Assembly (NCBI GenBank): GCA_036583965.1
Contig: JAZBQD010000014.1
Location: forward strand, 68,289,895-68,353,894
Direction: 5' to 3'
Source of the DNA: Prunella strophiata
Taxonomy: Eukaryota; Chordata; Aves; Passeriformes; Prunellidae
DNA: 64,000 bases
Shown here in pieces: positions 1 through 25,566 of the stretch (positions are counted from its first letter, which is position 1; each line of letters opens with the position of its first letter). The notes under the pieces are model-generated. The model did no database searches. It saw only the letters and a list, made by a program, of their open reading frames with translations, and had not been told where the DNA came from. The translations under genes were made by a program, and so were the position numbers.

Positions 1-611
1 TTGATACTGTGACTGCTGCCTACAGAAGACACACAGAAGTCATAATCTGTGAGGGACTGGAGAAGGAAAACCTAATTCCCCAGGTGGTTACCTGTTGAAC
101 CTTGCACATATAGTAGAGCTCTTACATACTGTGTGTAGCAGCACCTCTCACGGGGACAGGAGTCTGATTTACACTGGAATTTACTGAGGAACTGGATTGT
201 AAGAGATTATTCTTGCATTTTCCTACAAATATATTTTGAGAGCATCATGTATTTCTGTCAATAAACATTCTTATGTAAAAGACTCGTGTCTTTGGATGAG
301 TGAGGAGGGGTGGGCAGGTCAAGTGGACAAGTTCCAGGGCCACAACTTCCTGCTCTGGAGATGCTCCATGGGAAAACACTGGACCAGCTGGAACAAAACC
401 AACCCAGACCTTCAAGGTAGCCAGCCATGGAAAAGCCTGTATTTGTCCTGTGCAGAAGGAAGTATTATAGTGGTGGAAAACCTATTAAATTTAAAAACAA
501 GAGGACTCAGAGGGGTGGGAAGCTGAGGTGATGTGAGGGCACCCCCACCATAGCCTAAGCACTTGTTTGAGCTCTTGGTGCCTTCAGGCTGTCAGAGGAA
601 AAGGGCAACTC

Positions 612-676
612 ATCCTTATTTCTGCATTTCACCCTTATTTCTGCATTTCAGCCCTATTTATTTCTGCATTTCATCC
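612..676 (+). repeat. Short tandem repeat, three copies of a 19-23 bp unit
   Basis: The unit around TTATTTCTGCATTTC occurs three times in a row with spacers of slightly different length. Confidence 0.8.
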
Positions 677-1185
677 TAACTCACTCTGGTCTGCTGCCCC
701 TGCTTGCAGCACTGAGGTCAGGCTGTGGAGGAGGGAATCAAACCTCACACATAAAGCAGGAGAGGCATCACCCAAGGGCAGCAGAGGGGCAGCAGCAGCG
801 TGGGCAGTTCAGCAGCTCCACTGGCCTCCAAGCTCCCAAAATACAACATTTTGTTCCAGGTTAAGTTTCTGCTTATGTAAAGGAAAAAATAAAAAAAAGG
901 AGTTTGGTTGAAGTCAGATATTAAAAATCAGTGGTTTGCCACAGCCTATGTTCTAACTCCAGTGCTCCTCCCCAGAAAAAGTTCCTGTGAATGTGTGGAA
1001 TATGTGCTGGATTTATGGGATACTGACTGAGCTCATCAGTGAGGTCAGGCAACAGGGCCAGATGTAATGTGCCACTAGTTTCACAATTTCTCTACCACTA
1101 AAAGACCTTCACAGACATTCTTCCACTCTGAAATTATGTGAGAACAAACAGATCTTAAACCAACACCCTTGCTAGCATATACATT

Positions 1186-1191
1186 TTTATT
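1186..1191 (-). terminator. Distal poly(A) signal candidate for MKLN1
   Basis: AATAAA on the minus strand within the context CTTAATAAAAATGTATATGC. The preceding 120 nt is AT-rich with repeated TGTA motifs, which resembles the end of a vertebrate 3' UTR. It would imply a 3' UTR of about 9 kb. Confidence 0.35.
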
Positions 1192-4100
1192 AAGAAAAAA
1201 ATGAACAAAATACATTCTCTCCTTATGTACATTACATACAACATAACTACATTTGTAGATATTCCTCGTGTCACTCATTCATTTATGTACAGCATGGGGC
1301 TCACACACCAACCCAGAAATCATCAAAGATGATTTATGCCAAGGAAGAAAATCAACACTCCAGGCTGAACAAAGATCATCCATAAAGAAAAGGGTGGGAA
1401 GGGGAATCACCAGAGTCCAGGGAAGATGCCTGTAACCACCATGGGCTCAGCACAGGAGCAGTCAATACTCGACCTGCCTATTAAAACACATGAGCAGTTC
1501 ACAGCTTTCATCACCCCACAGATGCTTCTTTCCAGCCCAGGGCTGTCCACACCTCTCAGCTCAGCTCTCCTGTGCTCAGGTGTCCCAGACAACAACTGCA
1601 GGACAGACACCAAAGGGAATCCAGATGGACACCAGAGCCTGCAGGATTGCTGGGGAGGTGCAAACGCTTCAAGCTGGGTGCCAAAACAGAACAGAGAGGC
1701 CAAATTGTGGACAGGGGGTGGACACTCACACTTCCAGCACTAGGGAGGGAGAACCAGCTTTTGGGGACCACACTGGGGTGTAGAGGACAAGATAATGAAC
1801 ACTGAAGGTCCAGACAAACAAACCATCACACACTACAGTGATACCATCAGAGTAGAGGCAACAGCTCACAACAAACAGCTCAAAACCCCACCCCAATCAG
1901 GTGATGGTGCCCAGCCAGCTCACTGGTGTTTGACCCCAAGCTACCCAGGTCCTTTCTACATCACCAACTCCCCTAAGAGGGGCAACTGCAGCAGTTCCAA
2001 AGGGCAAACATTTAACGAGGCTCAATACTCCCAAAATGAGACATTCTGCATCTCAGCATCTGAATGCACAACATGTACAACACCACCAGCCCACAAGGAT
2101 GGGAATGTCACCTCCAATTAACTGGGAATGAGCCCACAGACTTTCAATTTCTGTCCCTCAGCAAAGTGGTCTGCTGTGGTTTGGGGCCCCCAATTTGCAA
2201 GACTCCCATGAACACATTTGTTTGTATAATTAAGCTCTTTTCCCTGGCTTATGGATCTCCCCAGCACCCCCTCATTTCCTGCTGTGGAGGAGGGAGTGCT
2301 GGAAGGCAGCAGAAAATACAGCTTTAGCAAATGGCAACAGCTACTAATAACGAGGGGTTTGTTTTCCTTTCCACTACCCTGCACAGCAGCTTCTGAAGTG
2401 AAGAGTGTTTTGCACATCAAAACATCAACAGGGAGGGACAGGAATGAGGAGGGAGAGATGAAGGCAATATTCACCCTCCACTGCTACTTTGCATTCCCAA
2501 TGACCATAGAAGACAGGAGGGGAAAACAAGTCAGCAGCACAGTAGTTCTCCTCCATTTTTCCCTTTTAAGAGCTGAGTTTTTGTCAAAACCTCAAAAAAA
2601 AAAAAAAAAAAAAATCACTCTTCAGCCTCGAAGTGGCTTTTTTAATGAACAGACCCTGTTCACACACTGCAGCACTTCTCTACTTAGTGAAACACTGAGT
2701 AATTGATTGAATCCCTTGGTTACTAAGTCAGGATATTTAAAGTATATTTTCCTATCACTGGGGAGTAAAACCTATCCATTGCTATTTGGGATGTGGAGAT
2801 GACTGCAAGCCACTGGAGCCACTATTAGGGTCTAGCTTTCCCACCATCATATTAATTAAAAAACACCTAATCTCCCTTAATGGAACTGGCAGATTTCATC
2901 AGAAAGCTCAAAACATTTTTAGGTTTTAACAATCCCTTAGGACAGCCAGACCTGATCCAAAAGCCAGTGGTGCTGCACCACCTCTGGTCTGTCTGAGCAG
3001 GGTTAAGCCCAACTGGCTTCCTCACAACTGCTGTGGAGAGAACAGAATTCGTCTTATTCCCTCTGGTGTCTGGGGTGGAAAGGGGACGAAGCTTGAGGTG
3101 AAGCTCCAGGACTACAAGATCCTGATATTGCATCACTTCTCTCTGAAAAAGAGCTAGAGAATCCAGCTCTAATCCATTGTAAAATGAGCTCTAAATAGCA
3201 AAGCTACTATTAGAACAGTCCTTTGAAGCCCTTCCACAAAGACAGACCACACCTTATACACCTTCTCACATCAGCATCCCTGTATTAACCCCAAGATTAC
3301 TTCTCTTCTCAATCCCTCTGTCCTGCTACACTGCAGAAATGAACCAAACACCCAACACCCATGAAAGTTTTGGGATGATTAGAGCAGGTGCAGGAAGCTA
3401 GGACAACTTAAGGGTTGGTATCACCACCTTTTACTTCTTGGGGCCACACAAAATAAAACCTGAGATGGGAGGGAAGGAGCATCACAGCAGTGAATGTGAG
3501 GCCATGGAAGGGCACAAGTAAATAAGTGTGTGCTGCAGTGGGAAATCATCTCCCAGGCTTCCCTGTCCTTACCCAGGATGAGAAACAGCCCTGGAAAGAA
3601 CAATATAAATCACAAGGATCCTTCCTGACATGTTTCAGAGGCAGCAGGAGGAGTTTTGCAAAGGAAACAACTGGAGTATGATGTGAAGAAATTGATGCCT
3701 CAATACCCACTATGCAGCTCTAACCTTTAATTCCTCCATAGGTACCCATTAAACTCAGGGAAATCTGAAGCATTTTAATAGCAGTGAACAGCCACACAGG
3801 GAAAGAAAATTCAGAATAAATGGGGGAATAACCAAGGGGTCATGCTTTAACCATCACACTTGCTAGTGATAAGACTTTCCTTTCAAAATTAGTAGCAAAC
3901 CCAAAAATCTAACCTGACAGAGCCAGTTTTGAGCTGTTCACTCACATCCCTGTTATCAGAAATGAACTGTGATTCCATGCTGGAGCTGAACAGTCAAGTG
4001 AGTTCTGACAGCACTCACACTCTCCAGGTCATCAGTAAAAGCTGCTGACTTACAGCAAACAGCTGGAAGCCAAAGCAACGTGGAGCTGTGTCTGCACCAA

Positions 4101-7100
4101 GTATAAATTGAGATTTCAGGGTACTGAGGTGATGCACTGACAGCAGCTCCACTGGAAGCAGAGCACTGAATTTGAGTCACAGCAATATGTGGAGTTCACC
4201 CCTATCAAACCAAGCCCATGAAAGCAAAGCAGACAGCAGCAATGTGTTATCCTCAGGATCTGTGCTTGGGGAAGGTGCTGCCCTGCAGAACTCCACACCT
4301 CAGCCACACAGCTGGCATTACACACACCCCACACAGCCACTGCACCCTCCTTGGAGGTTTAGGATAAAACCAAAGCACATGTGGATAAACCCAAACTGCA
4401 GCCAGCTCTAGTGAGCTCTGCCCAGAATGCCAAGGGGATACCTGCTGGCATCCCCATGAGGCTCTCCTGTAGGACTCTCCAGCAGCAATATGCAGGTCAT
4501 TAACTGGCTTCCACTCCAAAACCATCTTTGGATGCACTGCCTATGGACAAAAGCATCTGGAGTTAATTTATCCAAGCACTGAGCCATGGACTCTTATCCT
4601 GGTTCCAGTACAGTTCACCTACTTTTTCACTCCAACTTTTCATTACACTAGAAGCTTTCAGTAAAAGAGGGATTTTGCCTATAAGCCATTACCACAACTT
4701 GAATAATCTCCAATATAACCTTTTCCATGACAGGATATGATCGGGTCTCCCATTCCCACAGGCATTTAGATACACTAACAAGCTTCTGACAGCACATTTA
4801 CATTTCAACAGTATTTACAGCTTATATACTACTAGCAATCTATAGCAAGAACAAGTCATATAGCTGTTCTTAAACTCTCCTCTCACAAAATAAGACCCAT
4901 CTCCAAATTAACACATGTACTTATTAAAACAGGCCAAGCTCAGAGTTTCTATAATCTTCCCCCTAAATTAAAACACCAATAATTTTAATTTTTCAACTGG
5001 GTCCACCTCTGTTTCTGTAATAAGTACAGCTATAAAACAACACAAGCACTTCCAGAGACATACATGAACTGCTTTTACTGTCAGGACTTCACTTGACAAT
5101 AGCCAAACATTCCTTAACTCTGAGCCAACTAATAAGCTAAAATTCAAAGCATACACGGGGACTTCAAAGTTTCACAAGACATTTTTCCACTTTTAAAAAC
5201 AAAGGGACCGAATGGAAACATATCTACTAATTTTTGCCATTTTCCCCAGAAGTGGCACAGCATTACATCAGCAGAATTTACTGCCTGTACAGAGATGGAG
5301 GCTGTACACAAGTTATTCAAACTTAAAGTTCACTCAGTAAGTTCTACAAAAGTATTTATTTCTCGATTCTGAAATGCAGGAGGCAGCAAGAGAGCTGATG
5401 GTATTTGTGTTACAGGTACCTACCACCCTCCTGCATTTGACACAAGCAGCATTGATGCTCATCTTTCTCACAGTAAGAGCAGCAAACAAGTTTGAAGCAT
5501 TCCTCAGGACTCTGCCCTGAACCCATCACTCACCAGTGCAGGTTGGTACAGCACAGCCAGGTCAGCACAAAACTCTGGGACAGAGAAAACTCCCTTCAAA
5601 AAATCTGCACACATCAGGAAAATGGTTCAGCAAACAGCTGTTCCACAAAGCCCTATGGAAAACACTCTTCCAGAGTCATTACTCGGCTTTGGAAGGAGTT
5701 TCTTCTGGAAGAAGGAATGGCTCATGGAGCCCTGGCCACTTGTGGCTGCCAGTTAAAGAAACACACAGATGAGCTGTGGCAATCCCTGGCCACCAGCCCC
5801 ACACCTCTGCCACCCTCCTGCAAATAGGTGGGTCCAGTTAATTTGCTTACTGACTCCTCAAACTCTTTAAACTGTAATCATTAATCATTCAATCTTCAGG
5901 CTGGGTAATTATTATCAATGACCAAAAAGTTTCAGCAATTTCATTTAACTTTGTTCCACAAAGGGAAGCTTTTCTGTGCTCTTTAGGGAAATTTCTAATT
6001 TCACTCCAGTTGCCACTGCACAAGGCAATGCCTTAGAAAAGCTTTTCCAACTTGGTGTTCCCAGACTGATTCTCTAAATTAAGATTTTGCTAACTGAAGT
6101 TCTGGTAGGAAGCTCCAGCATGATCCCTGAGCCAGCATGTACCTGTGTACACCCAGAGCCAGGTGCCCAGGCAAACAAAAACCAAATTCCAGAGGTTTAT
6201 TTACACAACTGGGTACAACTACCTTAACTACCCATGCAAGATGCCACCCAGGGAAAGGGCAAACTGAACTTTTCCAAAACAAAGTTCTCCTTCCTCATTA
6301 TGCTCAGCAAAAGGAAGAGACTATAAGGATAAATACATCACAAATATCTTTTAAAAAGCCAGAAGATAACAGCTACAATTAATTTTAATGAACATTTTGC
6401 ATCACCCTTCAGGCCTTCCCAGGACCAATACTAACTAATGGGATCCTCAAAAGAAAAGAGGCAAAAAGGTGGCTAAAGTGGTTATAATCTCATTTAACAA
6501 CGTGTAACGAAGTCCTTCTGCCACATGACAACATTTTGGGTCACACTGCAAGAGCAGAACATGCTTGGAGAAGTAATTTTGGGAGAACTCTTAACAACTT
6601 CTATGTCATGCCTGCTATGAGGGGTTGTGTAAGACGAACATTAACAAACTCACTTAATTCTACCTAATCCAAGTGACCAAAAAAATTAATTCTGAAGGGC
6701 TTTATTTCTCTAAGAAAATGCATCACTTGATAGGAAAAACATAAAGAATAATTTGTTTTCTAAGGAGATGATCCACTAAAAGATATTGTAAGGGTCAGAG
6801 TCAGTGAAGAACCAAATATAGGGATTTCAAAGGATATTTTTAAAAAGCTAAACTAAGAGTGAAGTCTGGATGTCTGTATCAAGTTTACCCCACTCTGACT
6901 TCCCCTAGCTTTAAAAGACATACCAGAACCTTGTAACTTTGGCTTTAAAGACCCAAAACATGATGAACGAGTCCCTCTCTGACAAGGAACGATGCTTTCC
7001 TTTGCAATACCTTATTTACAAGTTAACACAGAATTTACAGTTAGAACTACTCACTGTAGTGCAAAGATTATGTGGTGTCAAGTTCATACACAAAGTCACC

Positions 7101-9824
7101 TTATAATCTAAAGTAAAGGCAAATAGAGTATGTTTGTCTTGTCTAAGCTAAAGAGCAGCCTCAGACACAGCCTACAAGCAATGATGGTGAGGTTTGAAGA
7201 CTTCTCACGCACAGCTCAGATATTTATAACCTCGCATGCACTGGGCTGTGAAACATTTTCAGGTGGCTGTTTTCTGATCCAGTGGGTTTCTTTACTGTTT
7301 GTATTTCGGGCTTTCTGTAATGAGCACATCAGATGCTTTCCTGGAATATCATCAGTGTCTTTAAAGATTAGCATGCAATGAAATTCAGACTACCTGTGTC
7401 ACTGCCTGACAACAAGTGGCTGATTTTAAAAGGAAATTTATACTTCACTGCTCAGAATTTTTGGTTAGAATTTAAGCAGGTAACATAGCATACATAAATG
7501 CAAAGAGATCATTTGACTCCTAGCTTTAAGGACAAAAAGAAGGGAAGATCCTTGGCAAAGCCACAAGAAGCCTTCCCTTTGGATTAACCTCTCTGGCCAC
7601 ATGGTGCCTCTGCTGCTCAACAAATACTGCAGAGCTGAGCGAAGTTTCTGCTGGTTAATCACCAGCTGTAATCCATGAACTGCGCTGGTGCGAGCGGCAT
7701 CGATCTGCTCGGGACAAAGGCAGGTCAATATTTGATCATCCTGAAGTGCTCTCGTTAGCTGGGACTGTCAGTCCTGCAGAAGCCACGTTCCCCTGGCTCA
7801 AACAAATCATTGATTTGCACAAAGCTACAGAACACGGAGCCGAGGCTGCCGGGCTCGGCGCGCACCCCCTGGCGCAGAGGACAAAGAGTTTGGATCGAAT
7901 TCCTGTCACACAAATCAGACCTGACACGATGCACTGCTCACCAGCAACACCACCCACAGCTCTGGCCATTGCTGAACTTCCCCTGCCTGCTCACCAGGGC
8001 TTCTCCACCAAGGTGTATCTTTTGGGTTCTTTCAGCCATCCAAGGTGGACAGACAACAGTTTATGAAGAGCTTGGTTAATTACAGAACCGTCACCAAGAG
8101 TATTTAATCATCTGACTGAAGCTGAGGATACACAAGCAATGAGATCAAATGGTAAAGGAGCACAGCAGCAGTAAATTTAAGTACTAAAAGGTTGCAGAAT
8201 TTTGGCTGGTTGCATTAAAAGTGCTCATTTTAATCTCAATGGAAGTAACAGCTCAACTGGAATATTCTCCCAGTATCTACATTTGTACTGTATAAACTCT
8301 ACATTACTTAACAAAGCCTCAGCACAGGTAGCACACCACAAAGCCCAGCAGTGATGTAAAACTTTCCGTGGCAATAGGAAAAAACCTGCCAGGTTCCAAA
8401 GAAGCAATTTCATCAGATTTCATTTCCCACACCGAGTGGATTCTTCCGCAGACATCTGATTTGCCATCCACTGAAGTGCACAGTGTCTGAACAGTCTCAA
8501 GTGACAGGTTAAAAACACTTCATTTGTACAGTCCTCCCTGAAGACAAGCCTGGCCTCTGACATACTGTTCCTTTCTAAGTGATTAAACACTAGTATGAGG
8601 TTTTGAAATTTATTTCTAATGCACCAGGACTACAAAAGTTACACAAAGAACATGATAAAGAGGCAATACAATCAAAGCAAGCAGACACTTGAGCTCTGAA
8701 AAAGACACTTGACTAACTCTTTATTTCAAGAGTCCAAATCATCTTTGCACACACAGGACTTCCACCAAGTTCAACAGGAGCCACAGCGGGTGCAGCAACG
8801 ATACCTGACTGGCATGAACACTGCTGGACAGAAAGTTTTGCAGTTTCATATAAATATTTACATCTGCCAGTGTGTACTGAATGCTCACGGACACTGAATG
8901 CAGAGTTTCTAATGCTGGGTATGCATGTCCTTCATTCAACCTCACAGTGCAGCACCAAGCCCTTACAGTGTTTATAAAGAAGGCTTTCAGCAAAAGGAAG
9001 AATACATTTTCTATACATATGCATCAGCTCATTTTCAGAGATTTATGCTAAGAAGGCCTCCCTCACATTCAGACCTAGGTCTAAAATGCTTTGACAAGGG
9101 AGCTGCACTTACAGGGGAAGGAGACAAGCTGTTGGGAGCAACGCCCTGTACATGTACACACGGACAAACGCACACAGAAGCACGTGGAAACGAAGACAAT
9201 CTGCTTCAGAAATCCTACACCCAACCTGGGGTCAGGTTTGCAGAGGCTGGGGATATGTGTGGTGGAAGACCCAGTTCTGCCAGGCTCGCTGAGGACCCAC
9301 AGGATTTCTCAGTGGATGAGCACAGCAGCAAAGAGATCAATCCCTGAAAAGGGGCCCGTGTGGGCGGTGACCGCACTCCCGTTTTCCAGCTGTATCTCAG
9401 GTTCCCTCTTGCCTGCCAGGCTTAAGTGGAAGGCTCCAGAGAACAGGAGACAGGGATGTAGGTCATCAGTTTAGATGGAGTCTCAGAAGCAATTAGACAT
9501 GACTGTCAGCACAACTCTGGGAAGGGGAGACAGACGGTTAGAACACACGCTCGCCTTCCCGCGACACACCGTGAGTACAAGACTCAGGACATAAATTACA
9601 TCATCTCAACACCTGCCAGTGTCCTGCCACCAAGTTATTCAGCTGCTGAGGATGGAGTTGTAGGATCAAAGCAATACACCATGACTAGTTACAAATGAGG
9701 AAAGAAAAACCTCTTCCCCCTCTTCCTCAGGAAATGCAGAATAAAACCCATCATCTTTAATCCCAGACAACTCACAAATCTCAAATTTTCCCCCATAGGC
9801 AAAAAGATCACTGCATGACTGGGT

Positions 9825-9830
9825 TTTATT
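9825..9830 (-). terminator. Proximal poly(A) signal candidate for MKLN1
   Basis: AATAAA on the minus strand about 280 nt past the MKLN1 stop, followed downstream by T/G-poor sequence. A second AATAAA lies at 9931-9936. This is a motif match only. Confidence 0.35.
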
Positions 9831-10111
9831 TCTTTTTCTTTTCCCCCCACCTTTTCATCTTACATTTGCTAACTCAAAATCCAAAGTCAGAAAAAATATA
9901 TATATTTAGTCAGAAGTACGTCAGTTACATTTTATTAACCTACTCCAAGGGAAAAGCTCCAGGGATTCACCATACAAGTATAAAACCCCTTTCAAACACC
10001 TAGGGGTTACTATATTAACTTCATCCCAGCAGTCAATCAATGCAGTAAAAAAATTAAAATACTGAAAATGGATGCTTTTCCCCTCTTCCATGTGTCCAGT
10101 GATTGCTCCAG

Positions 10112-22917
<12,806 letters not shown>

Positions 22918-24280
22918 CTAAGGAAATAAGAGGCAGATCAAAAAATTGATTGTGCAAATCCACTGAACAAAGACAATTTACTATGTCAGCAGCTTTGCAG
23001 AGGTTTATTCTGGTGGGATAAACTCTGCCTTTTAGACAAGTTGCTCCATCTTATTATCAGCCTCACTTTGTCCCCATAGGGATGAAGAAAATTCTCCTAA
23101 AATTTACATTTTAAGGTAATGAAAGAGTTGTACTGTTAGAACACCCCTTTAGCAGATATCTGAGATATTTATAAATGAAGATCCAAAATTCATGCAAACT
23201 CTTTCTTTAGGAAAAACCTATGAGCATGATAAATCCTTAAGCACTGACAAAGTAAGCTGGAAGTTCTAAAGACATCCAAAGTAAAGTGAGAGCAAGCCCA
23301 GTCCAGCACAATCTAGACTTAGAGGCAAATTTCCAGAAGAGTGGAAGTGTCACAAAAGGACTATTTATTTCTTCACTACATTTTTCTTCCCATCGTGTGG
23401 TAATTTCAGACTCTGAACTGTTGATATTAAACATGCTACAAAGGACCTTCAAATACTGAAGTTTAACAAGTCCAACAGCCTACCTTTCCCTACAGCTTTA
23501 AAAATAATCACTCAAAACAATGTATTCTGCATCCCACTGCTGTAGGCACTTCTTATTTATATCAGAGGAGTTTAGAAAGGTCATTGGAACAGAGGTTTCT
23601 AAAAATAAGACTCTTCAAAACAAGCACATCAAACAGCTCCTCAGATAAAGCTGGGCAACTGTGATGATTTAGCAACCTTCAGAGTAACTCAGAAAATACT
23701 ACTCTGTCTCATGGTGCCTTACACTTAGAAGTAAAGGCAGAACAGTATTTACTTATTTACTGTATCAGTGAAGAAAACAAGCAATGCAATTTCTCCATAC
23801 AGAATCTGCACCCATTCCTCCTTAAAATCCCTCAAGTTTTGGGCTAGCTGGATTCCCCAAATTTGATTAACATCCTACAGAATGCAAGACTAAAATATGT
23901 TTTTCTTTAACTCAGACTGTTTCAGACTAGGGAGAATTTTCAGAAAAATCCATGAAAGGATCAGTAAACGTGTCACAGTAATTTAAATTCATGAGTTAAT
24001 GAATTTATGAAGCTTATCTGTGGGTTTGTGCTTTACTGGTTAATATGTACAAAGCCCTAAGTTTACTGAGCTGTTACATACACTAAACCACATTTTAAGT
24101 CTATTTAAGTATGAATGTGTCCATTGGAGGCTGACAGTGCTAAAGAATGACAGTTGCTTCTGACATGCAGGGCTAAGTCAGGCACCTCTGGTTCAGAGGG
24201 ATTCTTAACTGTGATTAGTTCATTCAAACACATATTTTCCTAGAAATTCTGGTAACTATCTGTTCTCATTTAATCACCAA
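22918..24280 (-). other. MKLN1: Start of the next upstream MKLN1 intron, running into the assembly gap
   Basis: Sequence upstream of the exon at 22778-22917 up to the N run. It is AT-rich, with no exon or repeat that I can recognise. Confidence 0.7.
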
Positions 24281-24780
24281 NNNNNNNNNNNNNNNNNNNN
24301 NNNNNNNNNNNNNNNNNNNNNNNNNNNNNNNNNNNNNNNNNNNNNNNNNNNNNNNNNNNNNNNNNNNNNNNNNNNNNNNNNNNNNNNNNNNNNNNNNNNN
24401 NNNNNNNNNNNNNNNNNNNNNNNNNNNNNNNNNNNNNNNNNNNNNNNNNNNNNNNNNNNNNNNNNNNNNNNNNNNNNNNNNNNNNNNNNNNNNNNNNNNN
24501 NNNNNNNNNNNNNNNNNNNNNNNNNNNNNNNNNNNNNNNNNNNNNNNNNNNNNNNNNNNNNNNNNNNNNNNNNNNNNNNNNNNNNNNNNNNNNNNNNNNN
24601 NNNNNNNNNNNNNNNNNNNNNNNNNNNNNNNNNNNNNNNNNNNNNNNNNNNNNNNNNNNNNNNNNNNNNNNNNNNNNNNNNNNNNNNNNNNNNNNNNNNN
24701 NNNNNNNNNNNNNNNNNNNNNNNNNNNNNNNNNNNNNNNNNNNNNNNNNNNNNNNNNNNNNNNNNNNNNNNNNNNNNNNN
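24281..24780. other. Assembly gap, exactly 500 N
   Basis: An unbroken run of 500 N. A round number means a conventional gap of unknown true size. Two long translations crossing it are artefacts. Confidence 1.
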
Positions 24781-24966
24781 TATGAGTAAAAGTTATCATA
24801 GATGGTTTGAACTGTCCCATCCCTGGAACGTTCAAGGCCAGTCATGGGGATGCTGAAACAACCTGGTGTAGTGGATGGTGTCCGTACCCATGGCAGGCAG
24901 GGCAGAATGAGATGATCTTTAAAGCTTTAAAGTCCCATCAAAACCAACCCAATCTGTGATTCTCTT
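24781..24966 (+). mobile_element. CR1 LINE 3' end overlapping the ENDOD1-like copy 1 C-terminus
   Basis: Contains CTGTCCCATCCCTGGAACGT, GTTCAAGGCCAGTCATGGGG and a diverged end CCAACCCAATCTGTGATTCTC. Its left part is cut by the N gap. The stop codon and last codons of copy 1 fall inside it on the opposite strand. The same CR1 position is found after copies 2 and 3. Confidence 0.8.
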
Positions 24967-25566
24967 CATTCCATGAACTATGGGAAAAGCCACTGAGCCT
25001 CTTCCAATGAGGATGTGTGGCTTATTCCCGGGGACAGGCATTGTTGAACAGAGGACTGTTCCCTTGTAGTGATCAGTCAGCCTCTCTCCCAGCTCCCCCA
25101 GGGTGACAACCTCCACCTCATTCTTGTCGTTCTCAGCAATGGCCCCCCAAGCAGCTTTGGGCTCTGTCTCCCCCAGACAGCAGGCAGCTGACCAGATGTG
25201 GCTGGGTCTGTTAACCCTGTCTTCAGATACGAAGTTGTTCCCAGGCACAGCACCCGTGACAACGTAGGTGGTTGTACAGCCCTTGGTCAATTTGATCATT
25301 GTTTTATGCTCGTAGACCCTCCACTCACCATCATTGAGAATAATGTCCTGGGGCACTATGTTGGTGAGGGTGAAGGTGGCCATTTTACTCACTGGATCAT
25401 GCATATGGCCACTGGGAGTCAAATGGCCGTGGTCCAAATCCTTCAGTACTTTGTAGTCATCAAGGACAGCCTGGCTCTCTTTGATTTTTTCTAAGGTGAT
25501 CTTGTGATTTTTTATAAGGTGTGACTCTGTTTCCATCTCTTTAAGATTTAGATTTCTATCTATGAG
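24919..25566 (-). CDS. ENDOD1-like copy 1, catalytic coding exon with CR1-derived tail
   Basis: 648 nt after the acceptor CCCTTTCCAG. It contains DHGH (codons at 25423-25434), TFTLTNIVPQ, TTYVVTGAVPGNN and SHIWSAACC. The last 14 or so codons, ITDWVGFDGTLKL and stop, are antisense CR1 sequence. Confidence 0.8.
   Translation of the reverse strand, partial: LIDRNLNLKEMETESHLIKNHKITLEKIKESQAVLDDYKVLKDLDHGHLTPSGHMHDPVSKMATFTLTNIVPQDIILNDGEWRVYEHKTMIKLTKGCTTTYVVTGAVPGNNFVSEDRVNRPSHIWSAACCLGETEPKAAWGAIAENDKNEVEVVTLGELGERLTDHYKGTVLCSTMPVPGNKPHILIGRGSVAFPIVHGMKRITDWVGFDGTLKL

Larger units (their letters stand above)
1165..10111 (-). other. MKLN1: Candidate MKLN1 3' UTR / downstream region
   Basis: About 9 kb downstream of the MKLN1 stop holds no convincing coding exon on either strand and, unusually for this window, no CR1 element that I can see. 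Candidate poly(A) signals on the minus strand (TTTATT on the plus strand) lie near the stop at 9931-9936 and 9825-9830 and far away at 1186-1191. The distal one sits in AT-rich sequence with TGTA-type motifs that looks like a transcript end. How much of this is true 3' UTR is inference; the sequence could equally be intergenic beyond the proximal signals. Confidence 0.4.

Noticed and set aside
7465..7728. 87-codon minus-strand frame in the MKLN1 downstream region
   Set aside because: No recognised domain and no splice context; more likely untranslated sequence.
24266..24845. Two long minus-strand translations across the N run
   Set aside because: They consist almost wholly of unknown residues from 500 N and have no support.
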